Program-made: the position numbers and the translations under genes
The notes under the pieces: model-generated
What the model was told of the DNA's origin: nothing
Database searches by the model: none
Seen by the model: only the letters and a program-made list of their open reading frames with translations
Shown here: positions 25,251-33,764 of the stretch, piece by piece
Position numbering within the stretch: the stretch's first letter is position 1
Layout of the letters: each line of letters opens with the position of its first letter
NCBI GenBank assembly: GCA_964352405.1
Contig: CAYGRY010000002.1
Coordinates: 24,970 to 88,969 of the forward strand
DNA from: UBA4207 sp964352405
GTDB taxonomy: Bacteria > Bdellovibrionota > Bacteriovoracia > Bacteriovoracales > Bacteriovoracaceae
Reading direction: 5' to 3'
DNA length: 64,000 nucleotides

Positions 25251-25368
25251 GAGAATTTAAGTGACTGTTTTGCACCGCAAAAGGCTTAAATTTCTAGTAG
25301 TTGAAGTTTGTCATAAACCCCTCTAATCTGATCGATATTCTAAAGATGGTCATCTAATCGGAGAATCC

Positions 25369-26766
25369 ATGAATCGATGCCTTTTTACTGCTCTAAGCTT
25401 AGTTCTCGCGCTGACATTTTCATGTAGTGAAATGTCTAAAAAACAGCCCCATTCCAAGTCAACAGATCGTCCAACGATCAATTTGGATGTAAAAAAATGG
25501 CAGCTTTCAAACGGTCTTAGACTTCTGGTTATCGAAGATAAAACCCTGCCTATCATGTCTTATTATACTTTTTATGAAGTAGGCGGAAGGCACGAAGGAC
25601 CGGGTACAACAGGAGCGACTCACTTTCTAGAACATATGATGTTTCGTGGATCAAAAAATTATCCACCACAAGTTTTTGATTCAACAATTGAAAAACTTGG
25701 CGGAAGTACAAATGCCTACACCAATTTTGATATGACCGTTTATTACGAATCACTTCCGTCTGCCCATTTAAAAAATATGATAGAAATGGAAGCTGATAGA
25801 GTTAAGGGATTGCTGTTGCAACCTGATCTCGTCGATAAAGAAAGACAAGTCGTGTTTGAAGAAAGAAAAATGCGTTATGAAAACTCACCTGAAGGTAAGT
25901 TGTACCTACGTATGATGCAGGAGGTTTTCAAAGGAACACCTTATGGTGGCTCTGTTATTGGTGAAGTTGAAGATTTAAAAGCACTGACTCCTGAAAATCT
26001 TAGATCATTTCATGACAATTTTTATGTTCCCAATAATATGGTTATCGTTATTGCTGGAGATGTTGACGCTGATGAAGTTCACTCTTTAATTAAATCAAAC
26101 TTTGGAGATATTCCTGAATCATCAAAGCTAAGTGAATTAAAAAATAAAAATGATGATAAAGATAAGTATGCCTTCAAAACAAAAAACATTCGTGATGAGA
26201 TAAAATTAAATGGTACAAGCCCAACACCATTATTTATGTACGCTTTTCAGGGATTACCTCTTGGACCTAGAGAAAGTTATGTCATGGATATTCTATCGTC
26301 AGTCGTAGGGGATGGGGAGAGTTCTTGGCTTAATCAAACCTTAGTCAAGACAAGAAGACCGCTTTTGTCTAATGTCTACGCGTCCAACTATACGTTACAG
26401 CATAATGGAGTTTTCTTTATAGGCGGAGAACTAGCTAATCGTGTCAGTCTTTCTAGTCTAAAATCAAATCTTGAGTCTTATATAAAAAATAAAATGTGCG
26501 ACCAGGCAATTTCTGAGCGAACAGTGCAGAAAACGAAGAATCAATATCTTTTAAGTTTCTTTGAGGGCTTAAAAACTAACGCAGGCGTGGCTCACTTTGT
26601 AGGATTAAGAGAAAGCTTTTTTGGTGATTATAATAATTATAAAAAAGAAATTGAAATCTATGAAAGTATTTCAACGAATGAAGTTAAAGAGGTTTGTCAG
26701 AAGTATCTCGCTTCAGCTCAAGGCATTTTTGTTTCAATTTGGGATAAAAATAAGGAGACAAAATAA
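25369..26766 (+). CDS. M16 zinc metallopeptidase, lipoprotein (catalytic partner)
   Basis: 465 residues of the pitrilysin/insulinase (M16) family. Signal peptide with lipobox-like LTFSC (Cys19), so probably membrane-anchored on the periplasmic side. The inverted zinc motif HFLEH (His85, Glu88, His89) and the distal ligand Glu165 in EERKMRYENSPEG are intact, so the enzyme should be active. The C-terminal half is the usual inactive M16 domain. The next gene encodes a non-catalytic M16 partner and overlaps by one base. The pair should act as a two-chain protease that degrades peptides. Confidence 0.9.
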   Translation: MNRCLFTALSLVLALTFSCSEMSKKQPHSKSTDRPTINLDVKKWQLSNGLRLLVIEDKTLPIMSYYTFYEVGGRHEGPGTTGATHFLEHMMFRGSKNYPPQVFDSTIEKLGGSTNAYTNFDMTVYYESLPSAHLKNMIEMEADRVKGLLLQPDLVDKERQVVFEERKMRYENSPEGKLYLRMMQEVFKGTPYGGSVIGEVEDLKALTPENLRSFHDNFYVPNNMVIVIAGDVDADEVHSLIKSNFGDIPESSKLSELKNKNDDKDKYAFKTKNIRDEIKLNGTSPTPLFMYAFQGLPLGPRESYVMDILSSVVGDGESSWLNQTLVKTRRPLLSNVYASNYTLQHNGVFFIGGELANRVSLSSLKSNLESYIKNKMCDQAISERTVQKTKNQYLLSFFEGLKTNAGVAHFVGLRESFFGDYNNYKKEIEIYESISTNEVKEVCQKYLASAQGIFVSIWDKNKETK

Positions 26767-28133
26767 TGTCTAAATTTACTTGTTTCATTTTATTAAGCTT
26801 TCTTTCTTTCAAACTCTTTGGCGCCGATATTTCTTCGCGTGTCCATAAGTACAATTGGGATGGGCTTGAAGTCATTTGGGTTGAGGACGAGCGTTTTCCA
26901 ACTTATGACGTCTCGATTTATTTTGCTGACGGAGCACTTTCGGATGTTAACAAGGGGGAGTCAGAGGCTGCTCTAGGCTTACTTACCCTTGGAACAACGA
27001 GATACTCTCAAAAAGACTTGGTTGATCATTTAGAATTCTTTGGTGTTAGCTCGGGTCCCTACGTTACTCACGAGTACAGTCTTTATAATGTTTCAGGTTT
27101 GGTTAAAGATAGTATCCCTACGTTTAAAAGAATCTGCCATATGTTTGCGCAAGCTTCTTACCCAAGCAAAGAATTAAGCCGTGAAATCAAAAGAGCAAAA
27201 GACGCAACAGCAAATTTAGTGGCGGACAAATCAACACTTGCTTCAATGGCTTTTAGAGAATTATCTCTTGCAGGATCACCTTTTGCTTACCCTGTGACAG
27301 CAAAGCTAAAAGATCTCACAAAACTTAATAATCCAAACCTTCTAAAGAAAAAACTTTCATACTTTAATGATGAAGTTTTTAAGCGTGTTTACATTACAGG
27401 GCCTAAAGAGATTTTAAATATTAAAGAAATTCTAAATCAAGAGTGTGGTTGGAATGGAAAAACGGCAACATTTAAGCGCGATGTAAAATACGAAGATAAG
27501 AATACTCAAACGGGACCAAATATTATTTTAGTAACAGTTCCAGGATCTAACCAAGCTCAAGTGAGAATTGGTAAAATTATGACTGAGGCTGAAATCCAGC
27601 CCTTAGAGGCTATTGAGCTTCTCTCAACCTATCTTGGTGGTGGTTTTACTTCCCTTTTAATGAGAGAGCTTAGAACGAGTCGTGGACTCGTCTATGGTGC
27701 AGGTGCGTTTGCCGCTGGTCAACGTCGATATGGTAGAGGAGTTATTCAGACTTCTACCAAAACAGAATCGGTGAAAGAGCTTCTAACAGTTATTAAAGAT
27801 CTTCTAGTCGAGCTAAAAAGTGGTGGAGTTAGAGATAATATTTTTGAAGTTTCCAAAGGACGCTTAGAAGGAAGTTATCCTTTTCGTTTTGAAAAAAGCT
27901 CCAACTTTTTACAGCATTTAATTTATCTTGATCATATCAACGTCGACTATAGTCGCTTTATGAATTTTCAAGACCGTCTTAAAGATGTCAGCTCCGCTGA
28001 AATGGCAAAATGGGGTGGTGAGATCTTTGATTGGGATAAGCTAACAGTCGTCGTATTAGGGGATAAATCACTGCAAAAGGACCTATCCACTTTTGGAAAA
28101 GTTAAAGTGATGAATTACAAAGATTTCTTATAG
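26766..28133 (+). CDS. M16 family protein without zinc motif (non-catalytic partner)
   Basis: 455 residues with a signal peptide (residues 1-19, ending KLFGA). It keeps the M16 fold but not HxxEH: the matching region reads ESEAALGLLTLGTTRYS. The C-terminal Arg/Tyr substrate-binding pair is present in ELRTSRGLVYGAGAF, as in the inactive chain of heterodimeric M16 peptidases. Its ATG overlaps the stop of the catalytic gene by one base. Together the two would form the closed chamber of an active enzyme. Function from family knowledge; pairing from gene order. Confidence 0.85.
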   Translation: MSKFTCFILLSFLSFKLFGADISSRVHKYNWDGLEVIWVEDERFPTYDVSIYFADGALSDVNKGESEAALGLLTLGTTRYSQKDLVDHLEFFGVSSGPYVTHEYSLYNVSGLVKDSIPTFKRICHMFAQASYPSKELSREIKRAKDATANLVADKSTLASMAFRELSLAGSPFAYPVTAKLKDLTKLNNPNLLKKKLSYFNDEVFKRVYITGPKEILNIKEILNQECGWNGKTATFKRDVKYEDKNTQTGPNIILVTVPGSNQAQVRIGKIMTEAEIQPLEAIELLSTYLGGGFTSLLMRELRTSRGLVYGAGAFAAGQRRYGRGVIQTSTKTESVKELLTVIKDLLVELKSGGVRDNIFEVSKGRLEGSYPFRFEKSSNFLQHLIYLDHINVDYSRFMNFQDRLKDVSSAEMAKWGGEIFDWDKLTVVVLGDKSLQKDLSTFGKVKVMNYKDFL

Positions 28134-28134
28134 G

Positions 28135-28485
28135 CTAATGTAGAGTACGGCCTTCAATATTAACGCTAGCACCTGGTTTAACAACAAGGTGACTAGCTTC
28201 AATGTCGCCGTAGACTTGTGCTGAAGAGTGGATAAGGACTGTTCCTGTAGAGATCAGATTACCATCAAACTTTCCAAAGATATCTATATCGCGACATTCA
28301 AGGCGACCCTCAAACGAACCTTCTGGCTCAATCGTAATCTTAGAGTCATCAGACATGACCAATTCACCTTCAAGATGACTCGCCAAATGAGTCGTTCCCT
28401 GCAGCATGAACTTGCCAGAGATAACACTTCCTTTTCCTATAAAAGAAAAAGATTTGTCTTTCATTTGATCTCTATGCTCTTTCAT
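28135..28485 (-). CDS. Bactofilin (polymer-forming cytoskeletal protein)
   Basis: 116 residues, almost all of it the bactofilin right-handed beta-helix: GKGSVISGKFMLQGTTHL, SHLEGELVMSDDSKITIE and GSVLIHSSAQVYGDIEASHL-like repeats of about 18 residues (last given from GTVLIHSSAQVYGDI). Bactofilins polymerise into filaments without nucleotide and place cell wall enzymes or polar machinery. The start overlaps the preceding coiled-coil gene by 4 bases. The operon with an L,D-transpeptidase suggests a cell-shape module. Confidence 0.93.
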   Translation of the reverse strand: MKEHRDQMKDKSFSFIGKGSVISGKFMLQGTTHLASHLEGELVMSDDSKITIEPEGSFEGRLECRDIDIFGKFDGNLISTGTVLIHSSAQVYGDIEASHLVVKPGASVNIEGRTLH

Positions 28486-29216
28486 GGAGTTCCTAGGGTC
28501 TGCGAAACAATTTGTTTTTGAATAAGGTCACCAGTGGCAGAAAAGATAATGATCTTAAATAAAACTTCTCTGGTTCCTGAGACTCTTGGAAATAATGCTC
28601 TTACAGGTCTAAATCGACTTGTTGCAAAGTACTCACCTTTATTAAAAGAGAGTTGCATTTCATCACGTTCGAAACTGTCTTCAGGATATAAAGCAATTTG
28701 ATTGCCAGATTTCATGACAACGAAGAGATAACCTGCCTGTCTGGCACCATCTTTAGTCGCATTTACAATTTTAAAGTTTAAAGCAATATCATTTTCCACT
28801 GGAACGACTTCAACTTCTTCAAGCGTTAATGCAGGTGATTTTGATAAGTCTTTTTGGCCTTGAATTTGTTTGAATAAACTAAGCGTTGAAAACTCTCTAT
28901 CTGTTTGGACAGGGGAGGCAAGTTTATTTTCTAAATCTTTATTTAGCATTTCAAGCTCTTTAATCTTTGAGCTAAGACTAGTGTTTTCTTCTCTTAAATT
29001 ATTGATCACAACTGGTTCTTTACGTTTAGCTAGAACTTCTAATTGCTTAAAATAAACAGCAAATGCAATTAAGCCACCAATACAAACGAAAGTGATCATT
29101 GGTAAACCAACAGTCAAAAACTTAAAATATCTTTTACTGACTTCATAATAGCGAGGAGCTAATTGTTTCGTGTAAAGAATGAACGACAATTTATCGTTTG
29201 AATCGGCATTGGCCAT
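28482..29216 (-). CDS. Single-span membrane protein with coiled coil, bactofilin-linked
   Basis: 244 residues. A cytoplasmic N-terminus of about 32 residues, one membrane span (about 33-54), a periplasmic coiled coil (71-100, LREENTSLSSKIKELEMLNK) and a C-terminal beta-rich domain (about 128-240) I do not recognise. The layout is like membrane-bound M23 peptidases that partner bactofilins, but there is no HxxxD/HxH zinc motif. The gene is 3 bases after the L,D-transpeptidase and overlaps the bactofilin by 4 bases, so it may link the filament to the wall. Inference from gene order. Confidence 0.7.
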   Translation of the reverse strand: MANADSNDKLSFILYTKQLAPRYYEVSKRYFKFLTVGLPMITFVCIGGLIAFAVYFKQLEVLAKRKEPVVINNLREENTSLSSKIKELEMLNKDLENKLASPVQTDREFSTLSLFKQIQGQKDLSKSPALTLEEVEVVPVENDIALNFKIVNATKDGARQAGYLFVVMKSGNQIALYPEDSFERDEMQLSFNKGEYFATSRFRPVRALFPRVSGTREVLFKIIIFSATGDLIQKQIVSQTLGTP

Positions 29217-29219
29217 ATA

Positions 29220-30290
29220 TTAGTTACTCGCCGACTGATTCGAGCTTGCAGAAGCAGGTGTGATTTCCATAATCTGTTCTGGATTAAGCGTATTAAAAAA
29301 TCTCATCGATGGCTGAAAGGCGACTTTCGCTTGAGAGTCCGTCATATTTTCCAGTCCCTGCTTAGTCCAAATTTCAGATACGATTTTCCATTCGTAGTAT
29401 TCATTCTTTTTTAAATAAAGCAGTTTCTTGCCAATGTCAGATAGATTAGTCGCACTATAGTCTTGAATAAAAGTGACGACGGCATAGTCATTAGCTTTCA
29501 TAATTGAAATATCTGACAGTCTAATCTCAGGCTTACCAGGAGCTTGAAAAACGGCACGCTTATAAGTGGAGAATGGGCCGTAACTTCCTCTCGTTCTATC
29601 TTTGAATCTCTTATGATCATATTGCTTCAAATAAGTTTCGATATCTTCGTCTTGCCATGCTTTGGCCCAAGTCTCAACAGTGGTTTGAAGACTTTTTCTC
29701 TCCATTTCCCAAGCATCTTTTTTTAGATAGTTTAGATTATGAACAACGACGACTGAAGTGCGATTAAGCTCAATATATTTTGCCAAATCGATGAGATCCA
29801 CATTAGCCGTTACAACACAACCTCTAGAATCAAGGCCTTTATCAATTCTTGTTTCATCATTGGTAGAGTGAATCCAAATTCCGCCACCAGTTTTTCCATC
29901 AGCTTCATCCATAGGGTTTGGATAATTCATAACAAAAGCACCGACACCGTAAATTTCGCCAGCTTTACCATGTCTTTTAATCAAATCTTCGTGAGTTAAA
30001 AACTCGGTCATTTGATAAACACCTTCTGGTGTTCTGTGATCGCCTTGGAAAATCTTGTCGCCGGACTTTTTTCCTGTCGCCATTTGAACAGTTTTAATGA
30101 GCCTTGGTTGGCCATTATCATTTTGAAATAAATGAAGCTGGTGAGTTGATTTTTCAGCCACTAAAACATGGTGAGAAAAACTATCATCAAGCTGCATGAG
30201 AGCAGCAGGCATGACGTCATTTGCTTTGGTCATAGCAAAGGGCAGAAGTGATAAAGAAATAAAACAAAGTGTTTTGGTCAATTTAAACAT
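29220..30290 (-). CDS. L,D-transpeptidase (YkuD) with C-terminal NTF2-like domain
   Basis: 356 residues from ATG 30290, chosen because it opens a clear signal peptide (cleavage after TKA, residue 23). The YkuD domain at about 40-186 holds GGGIWIHSTND (His141) and SRGCVV (Cys158). The usual Arg after SxGC[VI] is Val here, but the catalytic Cys and His are kept. Residues about 200-310 look like an NTF2/SnoaL-like domain (TVETWAKAWQDEDIETYLKQY), a known companion of periplasmic L,D-transpeptidases. These enzymes form 3-3 peptidoglycan crosslinks or attach molecules to the wall. It is first in the operon with the coiled-coil protein and bactofilin. Confidence 0.88.
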   Translation of the reverse strand: MFKLTKTLCFISLSLLPFAMTKANDVMPAALMQLDDSFSHHVLVAEKSTHQLHLFQNDNGQPRLIKTVQMATGKKSGDKIFQGDHRTPEGVYQMTEFLTHEDLIKRHGKAGEIYGVGAFVMNYPNPMDEADGKTGGGIWIHSTNDETRIDKGLDSRGCVVTANVDLIDLAKYIELNRTSVVVVHNLNYLKKDAWEMERKSLQTTVETWAKAWQDEDIETYLKQYDHKRFKDRTRGSYGPFSTYKRAVFQAPGKPEIRLSDISIMKANDYAVVTFIQDYSATNLSDIGKKLLYLKKNEYYEWKIVSEIWTKQGLENMTDSQAKVAFQPSMRFFNTLNPEQIMEITPASASSNQSASN

Positions 30291-30453
30291 CGGTAATCCA
30301 TCTCCGATCAAGTTAACTGTCCGATAAATAATGACAATTATGAATATTATTGTAATCCACTTGGTCATAGTGGGGCAACTTAGAAGATAAGTTTTAGGGG
30401 CATTATTGTCCTCCCAATTGATGCGTTGATTCCAGCAAACCATCTGATATTAT

Positions 30454-30462
30454 TGATATAAT
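30454..30462 (+). promoter_or_regulatory. Extended -10 promoter element
   Basis: TGATATAAT is a perfect TATAAT with the extended TGn, 22 bases before the start at 30484, in the divergent region 30291-30483. No good -35 is seen, as often with extended -10 promoters. The 5' leader would be short. Confidence 0.45.
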
Positions 30463-30483
30463 GTATAAGGCTAAGAAATTATT

Positions 30484-32775
30484 ATGAAATTAGTGTTCTT
30501 AACACAAGATCCGGATATTGAATCACTGGTAGATATTATCAGTGGAATCGATGTTGTTCTTGCAGATACTCTCGACGGACTTGAGTCTGAGATTGAAGAT
30601 GAACGTTGTATTTTCTTTATCGATTTGGATTTTGATAAAAAGTACTGTGAAAAGGTTAACCAAGAGCTTTTTGAGCATGAAAATATTCGCCGAGTGATTA
30701 TTTCTTCAGGAATGCGCTTAAAAGATCTTAAAAAACACCAAAAAGGGAAGTTTGCGGCACACGGCTATCTTTTAAAACCACTAACTTTAGAAATTATTAA
30801 CGGTGTTTTAAACGATTATGAGCTCAGTGACTATCTACTAGATCATCAGCTTGATGGTGAAGAAGTTGTCGTAGATGAGGTCGACCTTACTCATTTTGCA
30901 GGTGCCAACCCAAAAATTAAAGAATTTGGATTTAATCCAGAAGTTAAAGCCGAAATAGATAAGCATTCTTCTAAAAATGCTGAGAGCTTTGACTCTGTTC
31001 ATAATAAAACAATCCAAGCAAAATTTGATGATGTTTTTTCAAGTCTAAATGAAGATGACGAATTAATGAGCTTTGATACTGATGACAGCGATGGCCTTGA
31101 TTTTGGTGATCAAGACCTACCGGATGAGGTTGATGATATACCAACCCTAGAAGTTAACCTCGATTCATCGTCTGACGAGGATCTCACAGCTGGTTTTAAA
31201 GATGGATTGTCTCCTGAGGATGGAACTGGAGAGTTCGAAATTGATACCAAGCTATTAGATGATGATGAAATTAATCTTAATGATGAAATAAAAATAGATG
31301 AAGAAACCGAAGAGGTCGCTATGGCAAGCAATGATGACTTAGACATTGATGATGGTGGTCTAGAGTTTGATGACGACGGTGATGTTGAGCTAGATGAAGG
31401 TGCTTTAGAGTTTGATGCTCCAGAGTCGAATGCTAGTAATGCAAGCGAAGATAATCTTGATTTAGGTTCTGCTAATGATTCAATCGACTTTGAACTCGGT
31501 GGCGATGATGATGATGTTTCCATTGACCTTGGCGGAGATGATTTAGACTTAGGTGCAGACGTTGATATCAGTCTTGATGAAGTTGATAATGCGATAGAAG
31601 CCACAGGTCAGATTGATCTTGGAGCTGGGGCAGGAGATCTTGATTTTGATGACCTTGAGGACTCAGGTCAAGATGCTGAAATTGAGTTTGGTGGAGCTAA
31701 TGATACAGACTCTGATACTGGAGAGCTCGATCTTGGCGAAAATACAAACCCGACAATTGTTTCAACGAGTAGTAATATTCAAGCAAATGCTTTAAATCTT
31801 GATGACGATGATATCGCTGAATTCTCTAGTCAAGAACCTCTTAGTGAAGACTCAACGGGAACGGCTTCTAGCAGTCTAGATCTATCAGAAGAAGATGTTG
31901 ACCTGGGAGATGATGCTTTTAGCCTTGATGAAGAGACAGAAGAATCCACGAGTAGCGATTTGGCATTTGGATCAGAAGATGATGAAGAGCTCGATGAGGA
32001 TATCACCACTGATGCTACTGTAGCGACAGTGGTGGCCACGCCTCAAGAGTTAAACTTTGGATCAGATAGTTTAGATGAAGAAGACTTCTCAAGTTCATCA
32101 AATCAGAATGCTTCTTTTGATGAACCTTTACCTAAGGGACAGGTTCTTGGAAGCCTAAGTCAACCTGAGCTATTGAGACTACAAGCAACGATAAAGCAGT
32201 TAAGAGAAGAGCGATCAGGAATGATTGGTCAAATGGATGATTTAAAAAGCCGAGTTCGACTTTTAGAACAAGATAAGCTGACATTAAAAGCAGAGTTAGA
32301 AGAGTCAAAAATTGAAATTAATATTTTAAAGAAGCGCCACTCCGAAGAAAACGAAGAAACGAAGCATCGAAATCGTGTTCTTGAAGAGAGAAAAGCTTTT
32401 TTTGAAGAAAAAGCGAAGACTCTTCAAAAAGAATTTGATCGACTCTCACAAAAAATTCGAATTGATTTCAATAAAGTTAAGCAGCGTGAAAAAGAACTCG
32501 AAAGTCAGCTTGAGCTCGTGACAATGGATACACAGTCTCAAGTTAAGTCTCGTGATATGAAAATATTAGAGCTTAAACGAAAGATTGATTCACTAGAATT
32601 TAATATGGAAAATGCCACAATTCGTGAACAAAAATCTAGAGAAGATAAAGTAAAGTTGGAAGAGAGACTTGGCAAGATAATGAAAACATTAAGAGGATCA
32701 ATTCAGCTATTGGAAGACGATATTGATCTAGATGAAGAAACAAGAAATCAAATCGAAAAGGCTCGAAAGCTTTAA
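30484..32775 (+). CDS. Receiver-like / acidic repeat / coiled-coil protein (FrzS/AglZ-like architecture)
   Basis: 763 residues in three parts. Residues 1-118 follow a response-regulator receiver: hydrophobic strand VFLTQD, FFIDLDF around Asp47/49, VIISSG and YLLKPL with the conserved Lys98. The usual Asp-Asp acid pair is not clear, so phosphorylation is doubtful. Residues about 185-545 are extremely acidic and low in complexity, with repeated DLDLG, LEFD and IDLGG units. Residues about 555-745 form a long coiled coil. A receiver-like head with a coiled coil recalls FrzS and AglZ of Myxococcus, which move between poles and drive motility, but the acidic middle is different. It leads an operon with a diguanylate cyclase 8 bases on. 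No membrane span. Confidence 0.72.
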   Translation: MKLVFLTQDPDIESLVDIISGIDVVLADTLDGLESEIEDERCIFFIDLDFDKKYCEKVNQELFEHENIRRVIISSGMRLKDLKKHQKGKFAAHGYLLKPLTLEIINGVLNDYELSDYLLDHQLDGEEVVVDEVDLTHFAGANPKIKEFGFNPEVKAEIDKHSSKNAESFDSVHNKTIQAKFDDVFSSLNEDDELMSFDTDDSDGLDFGDQDLPDEVDDIPTLEVNLDSSSDEDLTAGFKDGLSPEDGTGEFEIDTKLLDDDEINLNDEIKIDEETEEVAMASNDDLDIDDGGLEFDDDGDVELDEGALEFDAPESNASNASEDNLDLGSANDSIDFELGGDDDDVSIDLGGDDLDLGADVDISLDEVDNAIEATGQIDLGAGAGDLDFDDLEDSGQDAEIEFGGANDTDSDTGELDLGENTNPTIVSTSSNIQANALNLDDDDIAEFSSQEPLSEDSTGTASSSLDLSEEDVDLGDDAFSLDEETEESTSSDLAFGSEDDEELDEDITTDATVATVVATPQELNFGSDSLDEEDFSSSSNQNASFDEPLPKGQVLGSLSQPELLRLQATIKQLREERSGMIGQMDDLKSRVRLLEQDKLTLKAELEESKIEINILKKRHSEENEETKHRNRVLEERKAFFEEKAKTLQKEFDRLSQKIRIDFNKVKQREKELESQLELVTMDTQSQVKSRDMKILELKRKIDSLEFNMENATIREQKSREDKVKLEERLGKIMKTLRGSIQLLEDDIDLDEETRNQIEKARKL

Positions 32776-32783
32776 GGTGAACA

Positions 32784-33764
32784 TTGAGCGAATTAGAAAC
32801 GTTACTCACATTCGTAACAAACTTTAGAGATTTCCACGACGAAAAAGGATTTTTTCGTGCCGTTGATATCTTTGCTAAAGAGCAATTGCAATCTAAGCCT
32901 ATTGTCGTGTTTTCTCTTCCCTTTGGTGATAAAAAAAATTGGAATATAGATCATTGTCGTATTGTTTGGAATAAATCTCGCGTTGATACTACAGAACTGA
33001 GCAAAGAGACATTCTCAAAAGTTGTTTTTCATGAACCTGGTATAGCAACTGATAAACCTATTCAAATTGATAATGAAGACTTTTTTGTCTATTTTCTTGG
33101 ACAAGAAGGTGCGCAAGAACTTTATCTTCTTGCCCAGGTCCCAAAGGACACAATTCTTTCAAGGCTGAGCCAGCATTTTTCTCATTTTCTGAGGACTGGT
33201 TTTGACAATATGGAGCGCTACAAAGAAGTCAGAAGGCTTCAGTCGCTAGTTCATGTTGATGATGTCACTGGTCTATTTAACCAGAGAAAACTGTACAAAG
33301 ATCTTGATGAAGCCATTCTGCGAAATGAGAATGATGGTGAACCATTTTATGTTTTATTTATTGATATTGATCACTTTAAAAAAGTTAACGATGGTCACGG
33401 TCATCTCGTCGGTACTCGTTTATTAGTTGAAGTGGCTAAGCTAATGCAACGAACATTAAGAGAAACAGATCTTATCTATCGTTATGGTGGAGACGAGTAC
33501 GTTTTGATTCTTCCTGGAGCAACTGATGAAGTCGCTCGTATGGTCGGAAAGAGGATGCTAAAAGCGATTAAAGAGCATCCTTTTAATGTCACAAAAGATT
33601 CTAAGCAGCCAATGCATCTATCAGTGTCAATTGGTTTGGCAGGTTATCCCATGGATGCTAAAAGTCGAGATGATATCTTAGATATTGCTGATAGAATGAT
33701 GTATCAGGCTAAAGAGTCAGGTCGTGGTCGAGTATGTCACGCCGGAGAGTTGTTGGAATCATGA
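32784..33764 (+). CDS. Diguanylate cyclase (GGDEF)
   Basis: 326 residues from TTG 32784, which has an AAGGTG site 6 bases before it. The N-terminal 140 residues look like a GAF-type sensor. The cyclase domain (about 155-320) has DDVTGLFNQRKL, FIDIDHFKKVNDGHGH and the active-site loop GGDEY (235-239; Tyr in place of Phe is tolerated). RETD at 226-229, five residues ahead of the loop, is a complete inhibitory I-site, so the enzyme should make cyclic-di-GMP under product feedback. Its stop overlaps the metallophosphatase start by 4 bases. Likely soluble; output partner probably the receiver-like protein upstream (inference). Confidence 0.93.
   Translation: MSELETLLTFVTNFRDFHDEKGFFRAVDIFAKEQLQSKPIVVFSLPFGDKKNWNIDHCRIVWNKSRVDTTELSKETFSKVVFHEPGIATDKPIQIDNEDFFVYFLGQEGAQELYLLAQVPKDTILSRLSQHFSHFLRTGFDNMERYKEVRRLQSLVHVDDVTGLFNQRKLYKDLDEAILRNENDGEPFYVLFIDIDHFKKVNDGHGHLVGTRLLVEVAKLMQRTLRETDLIYRYGGDEYVLILPGATDEVARMVGKRMLKAIKEHPFNVTKDSKQPMHLSVSIGLAGYPMDAKSRDDILDIADRMMYQAKESGRGRVCHAGELLES

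Noticed and set aside
31110..31604. Ser-rich 164-residue frame on the minus strand
   Set aside because: It is the mirror of the acidic D/E/S repeats of the 763-residue protein; no ribosome site and composition explained by the plus-strand gene.
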